DNA from: JBEKHT01 sp050012135
Lineage (GTDB): Bacteria; Chloroflexota; Anaerolineae; Anaerolineales; RBG-16-64-43
Direction of reading: 5' to 3'
Length of the DNA: 5,978 nt
Assembly: GCA_050012135.1 (NCBI GenBank)
Contig: JBEKHT010000112.1
Coordinates: 1-5,978, forward strand
The notes under the pieces were generated by a model that did no database searches, was not told the origin of the DNA, and saw only the letters and a program-made list of their open reading frames with translations. Positions 5,332 to 5,978 of the stretch are shown piece by piece (the stretch's first letter is position 1; the number at the start of each line of letters is the position of its first letter). A program made the position numbers and the translations under genes.

Positions 5332-5978
5332 ATGCCGTCAGATCATATTATCATTCGGGGCGCGCGAGAGCACAACCTCAAGAATATCGACCTCGCTCTG
5401 CCGCGCAATGAGTTCATCGTCTTTACCGGTGTTTCCGGGTCGGGCAAGTCCTCGCTCGCCTTCGACACCCTCTTTGCCGAGGGCCAGCGGCGCTATGTCG
5501 AGTCGCTCTCGGCCTATGCCCGTCAGTTTCTCGGGCAGATGGAAAAACCCCACGTCGACTTCATCGGGGGCTTGAGTCCCGCCATTGCCATCGAGCAGAA
5601 GGCCGTTTCCAAGAACCCGCGCTCGACGGTCGGAACGGTCACCGAGATCAGCGATTACCTGCGGGTGCTCTTTGCGCGGGTGGGGACGCCGTATTGTCCC
5701 AGTTGCGGCCGCCCGGTGTCGCGCCAGACCTCGACTCAGATCGTCGATCAAGTCCTCGCCCTGGCGCCGGGAAAGAAGATCTTGCTGATGGCGCCGGTCA
5801 TTCGCAAGCGCAAGGGCACCCATGAGGAGGTTCTGGCGGAGGCGAGGGCGAGCGGCTTCCAGCGGGCCCGCGTCAACGGAGTCGTGCTGGATCTGGGCGA
5901 CCCCCTCAAGCTGGCCAAGACGCGCAAGCATGACATCGACATTGTAGTGGATCGTCTGGTGCTGCCTGAGATCAAGGA
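5332..5978 (+). CDS. uvrA: UvrA, excinuclease ABC subunit A (3' partial)
   Basis: The first 215 codons of UvrA, the dimeric ABC-type ATPase that scans DNA for bulky or distorting damage and loads UvrB in nucleotide excision repair. The protein runs off the window edge; full-length UvrA is about 940-960 aa. The N-terminus HIIIRGAREHNLKNIDLALP, Walker A GVSGSGKSS (33-41), FDTLFAEGQRRYVESLSAYA and the family-typical QFLGQMEKPHVDFI and GLSPAIAIEQK follow in the expected order, then NPRSTVGTVTEISDYLRVL and YCPSCGRP (121-128). The ATG at 5332 is certain to within a codon or two: a TGA in frame lies at 5263-5265, there is no other ATG or GTG between, and the protein begins at the family's usual place. 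It is divergent from the DNPH1-like gene, 172 bp away. All visible residues look functional. Confidence 0.96.
   Translation, partial: MPSDHIIIRGAREHNLKNIDLALPRNEFIVFTGVSGSGKSSLAFDTLFAEGQRRYVESLSAYARQFLGQMEKPHVDFIGGLSPAIAIEQKAVSKNPRSTVGTVTEISDYLRVLFARVGTPYCPSCGRPVSRQTSTQIVDQVLALAPGKKILLMAPVIRKRKGTHEEVLAEARASGFQRARVNGVVLDLGDPLKLAKTRKHDIDIVVDRLVLPEIK

Noticed and set aside
5692..5718. CPSCG in UvrA as a structural zinc finger
   Set aside because: The known UvrA zinc modules use two CxxC pairs further along the protein. A single CxxC at this early position is common in the family and no second pair is within reach in the visible part.
5338..5931. 197-codon minus-strand frame opposite uvrA
   Set aside because: It is the antisense of strongly conserved UvrA coding sequence and shows no recognisable domain.
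1..5978. tRNA genes, insertion sequences, CRISPR arrays, phage genes or attachment sites
   Set aside because: No cloverleaf, transposase-like protein, terminal repeat pair or regularly spaced repeat was found on either strand.

Overview
This window is GC-rich (clearly above 60% by eye). It carries five protein-coding genes, two of them cut by the window edges: a soluble multi-domain sensor histidine kinase (+, 5' end missing), an RNase H-fold exonuclease with a TPR-like tail (+, YprB type), a YitT-family membrane protein (+), a DNPH1/Rcl-like deoxynucleotide N-hydrolase (-), and the start of uvrA (+, 3' end missing). The gene types (YprB-like exonuclease, YitT with DUF2179, receiver-GAF-PAS soluble kinase) and the base composition fit a free-living bacterium. 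A member of Chloroflexota is my best guess, but no rRNA or other decisive taxonomic marker is present. Nothing indicates phage, plasmid, transposon or CRISPR.

Layout: 1-1928 kinase; 1929-2237 non-coding, with a strong 12-bp stem-loop just after the kinase stop and two or three further hairpins; 2238-3476 exonuclease, with almost no visible ribosome binding site and an extended -10 element just upstream; 3477-3809 non-coding, with a densely folded stretch that looks like a structured leader or small RNA before yitT; 3810-4694 yitT with a good Shine-Dalgarno; a 12-nt convergent junction; 4707-5159 the hydrolase on the minus strand; 5160-5331 a divergent intergenic region; 5332 to the edge uvrA.

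The genes do not form one obvious operon: gaps of about 310 and 330 nt separate the three plus-strand genes, so each is probably transcribed on its own. A loose theme links three of them: the exonuclease, the nucleotide-pool-cleaning hydrolase and UvrA all deal with nucleic acid maintenance, and the last two are divergently paired. The kinase and YitT have no evident partner here. I found no convincing new multi-gene system. The most notable non-protein signal is the predicted multi-helix fold upstream of yitT (about 3564-3800).
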